64,000 nt of DNA, taken from positions 1-64,000 of the forward strand of contig JAZTZO010000044.1 of assembly GCA_045637505.1 (NCBI GenBank), in the 5' to 3' direction. This document shows, one piece after another, positions 56,132-64,000 of the stretch. How positions within the stretch are numbered: position 1 is the stretch's first letter; each line of letters begins with the position of its first letter. The translations under genes were made by a program, and so were the position numbers. The stretch is from RGIG4079 sp045637505. GTDB lineage: Bacteria; Bacteroidota; Bacteroidia; Bacteroidales; Muribaculaceae. The notes beneath the pieces are model-generated. The model was given only the letters and a program-made list of their open reading frames with translations, made no database searches and was not told where the DNA came from.

Positions 56132-57274
56132 TTAACGGCGTCCGCGACTTCCGCCTCCACCGCGACTTCCACCTCCCGAAAATCCACCACTGCTTCGACC
56201 TGAAGTGCTACTTGGTCGTGAATATGAGCTGTTGCTCGAGCTACTGCTTGGTCGAGAATATGAATTGCCACTTGATTGTGAACGAGTAGAAACACTACTA
56301 TTGCGATTGCTACCTCTATTTGAACGGCCTACATTTTCATTTTTTGATGAGCTATTTGATTTATTTTGTTCCATAGCGCTACCCCTATTTATGCCATTAC
56401 GATTAGGGGTTGTGCGAGCAGTTCCACGCCCTTCCGACATATTACTTGGTCGTGAACTTGAAGACGTTCCTATATCACTACCACGTCCACGAGTTGATGT
56501 ATAGCCAGCACGATTAGACGAACCATTATTACCTGTTCTATTGCGATCATATCCAGGACGTCCTACTGAACCTGTGCGACCCGAGCGTGCTGCACTCGAT
56601 GGACGATGAGGGCGATATGAGCCCGATGAAGATGGACGATAGTATGTTGGATAATAATGGCTATGATAACCATAATATGGGTAATGATAACAATATGAAT
56701 CCCAATACCAAGGATTGTACCATGGATTATACCACCCATAATAACTCCAATATGGATTCCACACTCCGGTATAATAAGGGTAGTTCCATGAATACCATGG
56801 ATAAGTATAGCCAAATGACCAACTTGGATATGGATCCCAAAAACTATCGACATAAATATTTACTACGGGTTGATTAGCGCTATATGACTCAATCAATTCT
56901 TGATTACCTGAGCCCGATACGATATCGGGGTTATAGAAACGTTCAATGCGATTGGTATAAGTGTACCCATCTACATTTAATATTGAATCACTATATAATG
57001 TATCGGAGTTCATATATGAATACGCGCCTTGACGATTATATTCATCTACATCGCGTATTGAACCATTATAATTTAACTCTATGCTATAATCACCGGGGTG
57101 AGTAAGTACAACGGTTGACTGATTTTCCACCAACACACCTTCGGTCTTAGCTTTCTTTTTGGTCGCTTTAGATGCGTCATAATATATATCATCATCAAAA
57201 TAATTGTCAGCCATAGCCACAGAGGGTATAGCAATCATCGACAATACTACCAATATAAAATTAAACATTTTCAT
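56132..57274 (-). CDS. Secreted low-complexity protein (Tyr/Trp-rich then Ser/Arg/Gly-rich)
   Basis: A 380-residue protein with a signal peptide (about 1-22, ending AMA). Residues about 25-140 are mixed; about 145-215 are extraordinarily rich in Tyr, Trp, Pro and His (WNYPYYTGVWNPYWSYYGWY); from 216 to the end the chain is Ser/Arg/Gly/Asn-rich and probably disordered, ending in a Gly-Arg block. No domain is recognised. Such proteins could bind surfaces or form matrix material, but this is speculation. The same strand also holds the porin gene, 39 bases downstream. Confidence 0.7.
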   Translation of the reverse strand: MKMFNFILVVLSMIAIPSVAMADNYFDDDIYYDASKATKKKAKTEGVLVENQSTVVLTHPGDYSIELNYNGSIRDVDEYNRQGAYSYMNSDTLYSDSILNVDGYTYTNRIERFYNPDIVSGSGNQELIESYSANQPVVNIYVDSFWDPYPSWSFGYTYPWYSWNYPYYTGVWNPYWSYYGWYNPWYNPWYWDSYCYHYPYYGYHSHYYPTYYRPSSSGSYRPHRPSSAARSGRTGSVGRPGYDRNRTGNNGSSNRAGYTSTRGRGSDIGTSSSSRPSNMSEGRGTARTTPNRNGINRGSAMEQNKSNSSSKNENVGRSNRGSNRNSSVSTRSQSSGNSYSRPSSSSSNSSYSRPSSTSGRSSGGFSGGGSRGGGGSRGRR

Positions 57275-57417
57275 ATCTTTATGGTTTAAATTTTTCTGTT
57301 TACTATCATAGACTATACTTATGGTAAAAAGTTTAATCTATAATTTTACACAAATTTATTACAAATAAAAACCATATCATAATTTTTTATATTTAATTAT
57401 GTGTTTTTTCACATTTA

Positions 57418-57448
57418 TTGCCAGCCAATTACATGAATCAGCTGGCAA
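57418..57448 (-). terminator. Hairpin downstream of hdeD-like gene
   Basis: TTGCCAGC (57418-57425) pairs with GCTGGCAA (57441-57448). The loop is 15 bases and the T tract is weak. Confidence 0.4.
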
Positions 57449-57481
57449 TACTCTCATTTAATACCAATAAAATGCTATTGT

Positions 57482-58030
57482 CTATTTCTCGGGGCGCATA
57501 TCATTTGCTATTATCATCACTGAAAATCCCCAGTAAATAAAACCAATTGAGGAAAGCAGACTAATCATCACTACATCTTGTATAAATCCCGATTCAATAA
57601 AGCAATAACTTATTATTAATAATATGACTCCATTAATGAGATTCAACCACCAATAACGGCTATGACGAGCTATTATCGCACTAAAAAACATTTTTAATCC
57701 CCAAAAGAAAAATACAAATGCAAAAACAAACGGCAAAATTAATTCGGTCAACACAATACTTCGCACCAACATAAACCCTAAAAATATGTCAAGAATGCCA
57801 CCAACGAGCCACCACCCCCAACCTTTAGGTCGATTGATATTCAATGATACACAAAACTGCACCACGCCCATAATAATCAACATCCACCCGAACAACATAG
57901 ATACTACACTATAGCCAACGAAAGGGAAAAGCCAATATGCAAATCCTTCTATCACCAACAAAATTCCAACAACAAGCAACACCCACCACCAACGAGATGT
58001 TCCCCAAAAATTAACATAATTAGTTTTCAT
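57482..58030 (-). CDS. HdeD family (DUF308) membrane protein
   Basis: A 182-residue integral membrane protein with six hydrophobic segments arranged as repeated pairs, as in HdeD, the acid-resistance membrane protein of E. coli. Typical are LVVGILLVIEGFAYW and GWMLIIMGVVQF with GGILDIFLGFML. The role in this organism (stress, acid) is inferred only from the family name. It is divergent from the DcaP-like porin. Confidence 0.82.
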   Translation of the reverse strand: MKTNYVNFWGTSRWWWVLLVVGILLVIEGFAYWLFPFVGYSVVSMLFGWMLIIMGVVQFCVSLNINRPKGWGWWLVGGILDIFLGFMLVRSIVLTELILPFVFAFVFFFWGLKMFFSAIIARHSRYWWLNLINGVILLIISYCFIESGFIQDVVMISLLSSIGFIYWGFSVMIIANDMRPEK

Positions 58031-58055
58031 AAAATTTCTATTTTTTAGTTATACT

Positions 58056-58063
58056 TAAATTTG
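58056..58063 (+). promoter_or_regulatory. Possible -7 element for the DcaP-like porin
   Basis: TAAATTTG, about 122 bases before the ATG at 58186. The long leader makes this uncertain. Confidence 0.3.
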
Positions 58064-58185
58064 GTTTTGACTCTATAACAATTGTTCCTATTATTTTGTT
58101 GAAAACTCATCATACAACCTATTACATTGTTTGATTGTTATATTGTGTGATGTGACACAAATTTTATTTTAAAATGTATATAGGT

Positions 58186-59484
58186 ATGAAAAAGATTATT
58201 TTAATGGTCTCGGTCATTGCTTTTTGCAGCATTAATGGCTTTACACAACACCAAACAGAGGTTCAAATTGATTCATTGAAAAATAGTCATCGTATCACCT
58301 CTTTTGGTGATGGAGAAACACCCCACCCCGACTCGGTGAGAGCAGTTCTCGACAAGTTCTACATTGATCAATTTAGACATTTTCAAGACCCAAGAGCGCC
58401 ATATTTCCTATTTATGAGCAAAGACAATAAATTTGCAATGGGGATAGGTGGAGTTGTAAGAATGCGAGGTTGGTATGATTGGGGAGGTGTAATTCCCTAT
58501 AACGGTTTTATCCCTGAAGCAATATCAGTACCTCGCAATGATATAGCACGCAGAAAGATTGCGACTACTCCTGCGGGCACAGCATTATATTTTAGAGTAA
58601 TAGGCAATAATCATCGTTTGGGCGATTATCAACTCTATATCGAAACTAATTTTGATGGTTATAACCAAGTGGGAATGAAACTTAAAAAGGCATATGCAAC
58701 TGTCAATGACTGGACTATAGGATATGCTAACTCAACTTTTGGCGACCCAGCAGCATTTCCTATACTCATCGATGCCCAAGGGCCTCAAGCCGAGGTTCAA
58801 ACTACGGCAGTTCTATTACGTTGGATGCATTCTTTCAACAAAAATTGGACAGTAGCAGCATCGGTTGAGACACCTCAATCACAAGTGGGATATGATAATA
58901 TCTCAACAAGCAAAGTTGATGATTGGGCACCCAATATTGCCACATTTGGACAATTTGGATGGGGTAACAACGAACATATACGCCTATCGGGAATAATGCG
59001 AGTGCTGCCCTATCATGACAATATTAATGGGAGTAACGAACATGAGATTGGTTGGGGCTTGCAATTGAGTAGTATAATTAGGCCAATAAAACCACTAACA
59101 ATATATGCAACTGGCAACATTGGACATGGATATGGAAGTCTCACAGGCGATCTCATCATGGGCAACTACGACTTAATAAATAATCCCAATGTCGCAGGCG
59201 AAATGTATGCGCCAAAGTCATTTGCATGGTATGGAGCAGTTCAGTACAATTTCCGCCCAAATATATATGCCACAGCAACTTTTGGTCAAGAACGTTTTTT
59301 GCCCAAGCATAATGTATCGGGCGACACATACAAATATGGACTTTATAGCGCCTTTAACGTCTTTTGGGATATTACTCCACGATTTGAAGTTGCAGCAGAA
59401 ATTAACTTTGGCAAACGAGTAAATTTCAACGGCGAAAGCAATTGGGCTCGGCGAGCATGCCTCATGACACAATTTAGTTTCTAA
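58186..59484 (+). CDS. DcaP-like trimeric porin
   Basis: A 432-residue outer-membrane beta-barrel with a signal peptide (about 1-21, ending GFTQ). A short helical N-terminal part (SVRAVLDKFYIDQFRHFQD) precedes strands that end with Phe (LMTQFSF). The pattern GIGGVVRMRGWYDWGG and the conserved FGDPAAFPILIDAQGPQAEV loop match DcaP-like porins, which in Acinetobacter take up negatively charged small molecules. The start at 58186 is chosen because it begins the signal peptide MKKIILMV; an ATG four codons earlier would lengthen it. Confidence 0.85.
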   Translation: MKKIILMVSVIAFCSINGFTQHQTEVQIDSLKNSHRITSFGDGETPHPDSVRAVLDKFYIDQFRHFQDPRAPYFLFMSKDNKFAMGIGGVVRMRGWYDWGGVIPYNGFIPEAISVPRNDIARRKIATTPAGTALYFRVIGNNHRLGDYQLYIETNFDGYNQVGMKLKKAYATVNDWTIGYANSTFGDPAAFPILIDAQGPQAEVQTTAVLLRWMHSFNKNWTVAASVETPQSQVGYDNISTSKVDDWAPNIATFGQFGWGNNEHIRLSGIMRVLPYHDNINGSNEHEIGWGLQLSSIIRPIKPLTIYATGNIGHGYGSLTGDLIMGNYDLINNPNVAGEMYAPKSFAWYGAVQYNFRPNIYATATFGQERFLPKHNVSGDTYKYGLYSAFNVFWDITPRFEVAAEINFGKRVNFNGESNWARRACLMTQFSF

Positions 59485-59504
59485 ACTATATAAATCCCGT
59501 ATAA

Positions 59505-59538
59505 AAAAATACTCTCCACAAAAATGGAGAGTATTTTT
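59505..59538. terminator. Bidirectional terminator between the porin and fmt
   Basis: AAAAATACTCTCCA (59505-59518) pairs perfectly with TGGAGAGTATTTTT (59525-59538), a 14-bp stem with A and T tracts on both sides, between convergent genes. Confidence 0.85.
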
Positions 59539-59558
59539 ATACTATCATAAAAGAGGTA

Positions 59559-60500
59559 TCATTTTAAACCTCGAAGGAAATCAGCCGCAGGCATTCGTTT
59601 TTTACCTGCTGCTTGGAGTGACAATATCTCTATGCGTTTATCTACACAATCCACATAAAGATGCCCTGCCTCTATTGTAAACTTCCCTGGAGTTAATGGA
59701 TTATTCCAATCTATTATTTCAGTTTCAAATACCTTCATTGTAATAGGTTCACGACCTTCTTGCTCAAAGACTGTCCATGCTGCAGGATATGGCGAAAGTC
59801 CACGCACAAGATTATGTACATTTATAGCCTCTTTATTCCAATCAATTAAGCATGTTTCCTTAAATATTTTAGGAGCAGGAGTGGGTTCTTCTCCTTGCAA
59901 AATATCATCTTGAGGTATCGTTTTCAAGTCGCCTGCAATAATATGCTCAATGGTATCTATAGTGAGATCAGCACCAAGCATCATCAAACGATCGTGAACA
60001 TCCCCCACATTATCGGTAGGAGCAATTTCTATTCGTTCTTGGCGAATAATATCGCCAGTATCAATCTCATGCTTAAGGAAGAATGTTGTTACACCTGTTT
60101 CGGTATCACCATTAATTACTGCCCAATTTATAGGTGCTGCTCCACGATATTTAGGTAATAATGAAGCATGAAGGTTAAATGTACCGAGTTCGGGCATTGA
60201 CCATACAACCTCGGGGAGCATGCGAAAGGCAATAACAACAAACAAGTTAGCTCCAAGTCCTCGCAATTCTTCTACAAATAGAGGGTCTTTAAGATTTATG
60301 GGTTGGAGCAATGGAAGATTATTAGCCACAGCATATTGTTTCACTGGCGAATGAAGTAATTTATGTCCTCGGCCAGCAGGCTTGTCGGGCATAGTGATTA
60401 CTCCCACTATATTATATCCTCCCTCATGAATGCGGCGAAGGCTTTCAACTGCAAAATCGGGAGTTCCTAAAAATACTATTTTTAAATCTTCTTTATTCAT
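59559..60500 (-). CDS. fmt: Methionyl-tRNA formyltransferase
   Basis: A 313-residue enzyme that formylates initiator Met-tRNA. IVFLGTPDFAVESLR at the N-terminus, NLHASLLPKYRGAAPINWA (with the catalytic His) and GVTTFFLKHEIDTGDII are the folate-site motifs; the C-terminal barrel binds tRNA. It follows the RluA-type gene by 21 bases. Confidence 0.96.
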   Translation of the reverse strand: MNKEDLKIVFLGTPDFAVESLRRIHEGGYNIVGVITMPDKPAGRGHKLLHSPVKQYAVANNLPLLQPINLKDPLFVEELRGLGANLFVVIAFRMLPEVVWSMPELGTFNLHASLLPKYRGAAPINWAVINGDTETGVTTFFLKHEIDTGDIIRQERIEIAPTDNVGDVHDRLMMLGADLTIDTIEHIIAGDLKTIPQDDILQGEEPTPAPKIFKETCLIDWNKEAINVHNLVRGLSPYPAAWTVFEQEGREPITMKVFETEIIDWNNPLTPGKFTIEAGHLYVDCVDKRIEILSLQAAGKKRMPAADFLRGLK

Positions 60501-60521
60501 AGTTCTTTAATTTCAAATTAT

Positions 60522-61202
60522 TTAAGGGGTTACATTTTCGGCTAAAGCTTGCCATAATACATCATCGGGCACCGGCGCAGTTACTGATATTAATTGATGT
60601 GATACCGGATGTTCAAACTCTATGTGTCGAGCTATTAATGAAATGCTCCCATCGGGATTACTACGTTTATCGCCATATTTCAAATCTCCTTTAATAGGAC
60701 ATCCTATTGACGAAAGCTGTACTCTAATTTGATGCTTGCGACCAGTCAATAGATTGACTTCTAACAAATGATATCGATCGGATGAGGCAATGTGTCGATA
60801 CATCAACTTTGCCTCCTTAGCACCTGCTTTAGGAGCAAGTGACGCATAGGATTTATTATTGCGCTCTACTGTAGAAATATAATGTGTCAATGTATCATCA
60901 CTCTTGGGAGGTTTATTGCGCGAAATAGCCCAATAGGTTTTGTGAACCTGTCCATTTCGAAACATTTCATTAAGACGCGAAAGCGCTTTAGATGTTTTTG
61001 CAAAAACTACAACTCCACCAACTGGGCGATCAAGGCGATGCACTACTCCACAAAACACGTTACCTGGTTTATTATATTTTTCCTTAATCCATGTTTTAAG
61101 TGTTTCAACAAGAGGCTCATCTCCAGTCTTATCACCTTGAACAATTTCACCTGGAGCTTTATTGACTATTATAATATGGTTATCTTCGTATAATACTTGC
61201 AT
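60522..61202 (-). CDS. RluA family pseudouridine synthase
   Basis: A 226-residue enzyme with the catalytic aspartate in VVHRLDRPVGGVVVFAKT and the C-terminal LLTGRKHQIRVQLSSIGCPI motif. No S4 domain is present, which separates it from RluC/D types with that domain. The RNA target (23S rRNA or tRNA) cannot be read from the sequence. It begins 5 bases after the DUF6056-like membrane gene and precedes fmt. Confidence 0.9.
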   Translation of the reverse strand: MQVLYEDNHIIIVNKAPGEIVQGDKTGDEPLVETLKTWIKEKYNKPGNVFCGVVHRLDRPVGGVVVFAKTSKALSRLNEMFRNGQVHKTYWAISRNKPPKSDDTLTHYISTVERNNKSYASLAPKAGAKEAKLMYRHIASSDRYHLLEVNLLTGRKHQIRVQLSSIGCPIKGDLKYGDKRSNPDGSISLIARHIEFEHPVSHQLISVTAPVPDDVLWQALAENVTP

Positions 61203-61207
61203 ATCAA

Positions 61208-62824
61208 CTATTTTTTCAAATATATTCCCAATAGTTTTCCATCTTTAGGGTAATCTACAACATAGAAATACCCCCATCGTGTAGTTTCAAACTTGAGTTT
61301 TACATCAACCTCTTTGTATTTAGATGGCTCATCACCTACTTGTATTCTCATTACAAACTTTTGATTCTTTTTTATGTTATGAGCTGATGTTAAACACAAT
61401 GCACCTCCATAATAATAAAAATCGCCATCGCCATCAATCTTCCTACGATTTGACGACATCTCATTAAACGTAGAGAATGCCTTATAGTCTTCTTGCGACA
61501 ATATATATATATTCCTATCGCCATACTTAAATTTGAAAGGTTTGGAGTGTAATAACGTGTGGCCTTGTTGCTCCCATATAGTAACAAATGGTTTTACCAA
61601 AGGAGAAATATAAGAATTATCATACAACACCATTCCATCTTTATTTGATGTAAATTCAGTTATCAATGCTCTTTGCATATCTACTTGTGTTTTTTCGGCT
61701 GCAACAATCATAGATTGATGAACACAAAATAGGATTGTAAAAATAAACGCTATTAGTTTCCTATATCTTATTTTAGCAACATAAGGTGCAACCAAAACAC
61801 ATATCAATATTAATGAGAAGAATTCTATTGCAGTAAATGAATGAACCGCTGTATTTGCTACAAGGCCAAAAAGTAAGCCAATAATTATTGAAAATACTAT
61901 AACTAAATTCTTTTTGAGCACCTCAACAAGCACTTTTCTATTCCAAATAATAAATATAATAGCTATAATAATTAGTATCCAAAAGATCTTCAACTGCAAT
62001 AAATTATCGCCAGCACGAGCAATTACATCAATTAATTTTGAACCGTCATTTCCACTACTTTTCATAAATCGTGCAATTACTCCCGGAGAGAAAACTACAA
62101 ATGCGGTTCCAACCCATAATGGAATTAACGACAATAACACCCTATGGTTATTCTTTTTTAATCCTAATAAATAGTACACTAAAAATGCACCCGATACTGG
62201 AACGGAGAATGCCTCGTTTGACCAACCAGCCAACAGTCCAACTATAGGCGCTGAAAATAGCACTATCTTTGATGCCTTAATGTTTTTGTTTTTAAGTTTA
62301 TCATACTGATAAAACAACAATAATGTCATTGACAAGGGGAACAAATAATTAGGAGCCAAATTTATAGAATACCATAATTTACTCGGATATGGGAATAAAT
62401 ATAGAAATGCAATAACAACTAACAACCACGATATGTATTGACCTCGTTGCATGTACTTCCTTACAAATAATATTATCGTTGCAAGGAACAAAATTGTATT
62501 AACCAGATAGAAAGCATTTACTCCTACAACTCCTGTAAAAAGTTGCTCAATAGAGTGCGAAATAGCCCGTCCATTGCCATAGAAATAATGATTATATTGT
62601 GAAGATAATACATCTCTAACAGTCTTTATCTCGCCATCTAAAGCGGTAGCAGGCGATGTCCAATACTCTCCATATTTGGTAGCATTGAGCTTATACCCAT
62701 ACATAATTTCGTCACAATAAAGTTCTCTATTTATTGAACGTAAATAGAAAAACACGCCCGTGAGAAGCAGCAAAAGTATAATATAAAATAGGGGATTTTT
62801 GAGAATGGTTTTTATTTTTTTCAT
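61208..62824 (-). CDS. DUF6056-like multi-spanning membrane protein
   Basis: A 538-residue protein with about eleven membrane segments. The first periplasmic loop carries an acidic pair (INRELYCDEIMYG), the usual catalytic arrangement of GT-C lipid-linked sugar transferases, and the C-terminal 100 residues form a soluble periplasmic domain. It follows a GtrB-like gene by 10 bases, so a role in modifying a surface polysaccharide is plausible. The start at 62824 (MKKIKTILKNPLFY) avoids an overlap with the upstream gene that an earlier Met would give. Confidence 0.78.
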   Translation of the reverse strand: MKKIKTILKNPLFYIILLLLLTGVFFYLRSINRELYCDEIMYGYKLNATKYGEYWTSPATALDGEIKTVRDVLSSQYNHYFYGNGRAISHSIEQLFTGVVGVNAFYLVNTILFLATIILFVRKYMQRGQYISWLLVVIAFLYLFPYPSKLWYSINLAPNYLFPLSMTLLLFYQYDKLKNKNIKASKIVLFSAPIVGLLAGWSNEAFSVPVSGAFLVYYLLGLKKNNHRVLLSLIPLWVGTAFVVFSPGVIARFMKSSGNDGSKLIDVIARAGDNLLQLKIFWILIIIAIIFIIWNRKVLVEVLKKNLVIVFSIIIGLLFGLVANTAVHSFTAIEFFSLILICVLVAPYVAKIRYRKLIAFIFTILFCVHQSMIVAAEKTQVDMQRALITEFTSNKDGMVLYDNSYISPLVKPFVTIWEQQGHTLLHSKPFKFKYGDRNIYILSQEDYKAFSTFNEMSSNRRKIDGDGDFYYYGGALCLTSAHNIKKNQKFVMRIQVGDEPSKYKEVDVKLKFETTRWGYFYVVDYPKDGKLLGIYLKK

Positions 62825-62834
62825 AAACACAAAA

Positions 62835-63785
62835 TCACTTTTGTTTTTCAACATGCTTTTCTCCGTCAATTTCTCTAATAAAATATACCGGGCGATTTTT
62901 TGTTTCATTAAATATGCGACCAACATATTCACCAATTATACCCAAAGAAAGCAATTGAACTCCACCAAGAAATAACATCACAATCATTATTGTAGGATAT
63001 CCTGCCACTGGGTCACCAATAAATAGCGCTTTAAAGAATATATATATCATATAACAAAATGCACATAATGAAACGATTAGCCCCATTATTGTCGCAATTT
63101 TCAGCGGAGAAGTTGTGTATGAGGTTATTCCTTCAACTGCTAACCCCATAAGCTTAAAGTAATTCCACTTAGAATCTCCGGCGATACGATCTTCTTGATC
63201 AAACAGAATTTCTTTTTTCTTGAATCCAATCCATTGGAACATTCCCTTGGTATAGCGTTGTGTTTCTCGCATAGACTTTAAAGCATCAACACAAATGCGA
63301 TCTAATAAACGAAAATCCCCAACATTTTGTAGTATATGGACTTTTGTTGATTTTTGCAATAAACGATAATATAGCAATGATAGTTTTTTTCTCAACCAAG
63401 GCTCTTTACCGCGATTATTTCGTTTACCATAAATATCATCATATCCCTCTTCCCATAGTTTTAACATATCGGGAATAAGTTCGGGTGGATGTTGCAAATC
63501 GGCATCCATAATCACCACGCAATCGCCAGTTACATAATCCAATCCAGCTAACATAGCTATCTCTTTCCCAAAATTTCGAGACAAATCGATATACCTAAAG
63601 CGAGAATCGCGCATATGCATTTGTTTCACAGCGCATAAGCTATTATCGGAACTTCCATCATTAACCAATAATACTTCCCAGTTATACATTGAGTTGCTAT
63701 CAATCAAAGTCTTTACCCTATCATATAACATAGGTAAAACTTCTTGTTCATTGTAAAAAGGGATTAACAACGATACTTTTTTCAT
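62835..63785 (-). CDS. GtrB-like polyprenyl-phosphate glycosyltransferase
   Basis: A 316-residue GT2 enzyme with SLLIPFYNEQEVLP, LVNDGSSD, the metal-binding VIMDADLQHPPE, and the conserved NVGDFRLLDR and RIAGDSKWNYFKL segments. Two membrane segments lie at about 230-290. Homologues move glucose or a related sugar from a nucleotide to undecaprenyl phosphate; the next gene, a GT-C-like protein, would use the lipid-linked sugar on the outer face. The donor sugar is not predictable. Confidence 0.9.
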   Translation of the reverse strand: MKKVSLLIPFYNEQEVLPMLYDRVKTLIDSNSMYNWEVLLVNDGSSDNSLCAVKQMHMRDSRFRYIDLSRNFGKEIAMLAGLDYVTGDCVVIMDADLQHPPELIPDMLKLWEEGYDDIYGKRNNRGKEPWLRKKLSLLYYRLLQKSTKVHILQNVGDFRLLDRICVDALKSMRETQRYTKGMFQWIGFKKKEILFDQEDRIAGDSKWNYFKLMGLAVEGITSYTTSPLKIATIMGLIVSLCAFCYMIYIFFKALFIGDPVAGYPTIMIVMLFLGGVQLLSLGIIGEYVGRIFNETKNRPVYFIREIDGEKHVEKQK

Positions 63786-63818
63786 CTCTCAAGCAATATT
63801 AGTGGTTGATTTATTACG

Positions 63819-63826
63819 CAAAGATA
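63819..63826 (-). promoter_or_regulatory. -7 element for the glycosyltransferase-fmt run
   Basis: CAAAGATA on the plus strand reads TATCTTTG on the minus strand, 34 bases upstream of the glycosyltransferase start. It may drive the whole minus-strand group down to fmt. Confidence 0.5.
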
Positions 63827-63845
63827 CACAAAATAAATAACAAAA

Positions 63846-63882
63846 TAGGTGAAGGACAGCTATTATGGCTATTCTTCACCTA
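63846..63882 (-). terminator. Terminator of the partial gene at the right edge
   Basis: TAGGTGAAG (63846-63854) pairs with CTTCACCTA (63874-63882), with AGC/GCT inside, and a T-rich stretch follows on the minus strand. Confidence 0.6.
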
Positions 63883-63910
63883 TATTTTTAAAATTTAAGT
63901 ATCTATAATT

Positions 63911-64000
63911 TTATTTGAGGGCAAATTGAGATGTTGCAACTTTACCTTGATAAGCCCAAACAGCTTCTTGAGTGAGTTCAACAACTTCATATCCACCATT
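63911..64000 (-). CDS. C-terminal end of a gene cut by the window edge
   Basis: The minus strand is open from the window edge to a TAA at 63911-63913, giving 29 residues that end WAYQGKVATSQFALK. A terminator follows, so this is probably the true 3-prime end of a gene. Too little is present to name it. Confidence 0.55.
   Translation of the reverse strand, partial: NGGYEVVELTQEAVWAYQGKVATSQFALK

Noticed and set aside
56587..56877. Plus-strand open frame opposite the Tyr/Trp-rich protein, rich in Met, Asp and Asn
   Set aside because: Its odd composition is the mirror of the aromatic codons on the other strand. The minus-strand gene has a signal peptide and good context.
1..64000. CRISPR arrays, tRNA or rRNA genes, prophage
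   Set aside because: No regularly spaced repeats, cloverleaf with GGTTCGA-type T arm, rRNA-like segment or phage structural gene was seen by eye. A tRNAscan or CRISPR-finder run was not possible.

Overview
The window looks like chromosome from an AT-rich, host-associated member of the Bacteroidales (Bacteroidota). Three things point there. Many genes are preceded by the Bacteroidota -7 element TAnnTTTG, several times with a TTG/TTTG about 19-20 bases upstream. There are Bacteroidota-specific families: a PorD-like DUF4835 protein, a gliding-motility/T9SS type B sorting domain, DUF4348, DUF4250, and an OmpP1/FadL-type porin with signal peptides ending in AQ. The gene order dnaN - exonuclease - coaBC - porD - recN - rlmB is also typical. 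Family rank (for example Muribaculaceae) cannot be settled from sequence reading alone. No rRNA, tRNA, CRISPR array, prophage or intact insertion sequence was found.

Layout. 1-136 is a small inverted-repeat element, possibly the end of an insertion sequence. 166-3971 (minus) is gyrA followed by a secreted TPR protein, divergent from clpC-htpG (4212-8839). 8931-11579 holds two small unknown proteins and the agmatine-to-putrescine genes aguA-aguB. 11600-17977 carries a secreted protein with a T9SS-like tail, a small membrane protein, a T9SS type B cargo protein, a lytic transglycosylase and uvrA. 17994-25084 is mostly housekeeping: Sel1 protein, lipoprotein, polyprenyl synthase, tatD, tspO, pgk, pyrF, prfA. 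25187-25747 is a decayed gene. 25867-31333 is DUF4250, then uvrD-nspC-glycosyltransferase-radC. 31407-34406 is an accessory-looking stretch: a quinone-reductase-like gene with an operator-like palindrome, a strong candidate structured RNA of about 265 nt with its own promoter and terminator, two membrane-protein genes, and a SanA-like gene.

34457-45326 contains a THUMP-like methyltransferase, smpB, a Yip1 protein, a kinase-RapZ fusion with murU, rpsP, an ABC-F protein, an M13 peptidase and dnaN. The dnaN cluster runs on to rlmB and purT (51866). From 51937 most genes are on the minus strand: DUF4348, a Pif1-like helicase with TPRs, an OmpP1/FadL porin, a low-complexity secreted protein, HdeD, then (plus) a DcaP-like porin, and (minus) fmt, an RluA-type synthase, a DUF6056-like membrane protein, a GtrB-like glycosyltransferase, and the 3-prime end of a further gene.

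How the genes work together. Polyamines: aguA and aguB take agmatine to putrescine, and nspC carries out the last step of the carboxyspermidine route. Cell wall recycling: the AmgK-like kinase fused to a RapZ sensor domain and the adjacent MurU should convert MurNAc to UDP-MurNAc, with the RapZ part a plausible amino-sugar sensor. Envelope and secretion: the PorD homologue and two proteins with sorting-like C-termini imply a type IX secretion system encoded elsewhere. The most novel-looking item is the unclassified structured RNA at about 32161-32428; its class and function are not known to me.
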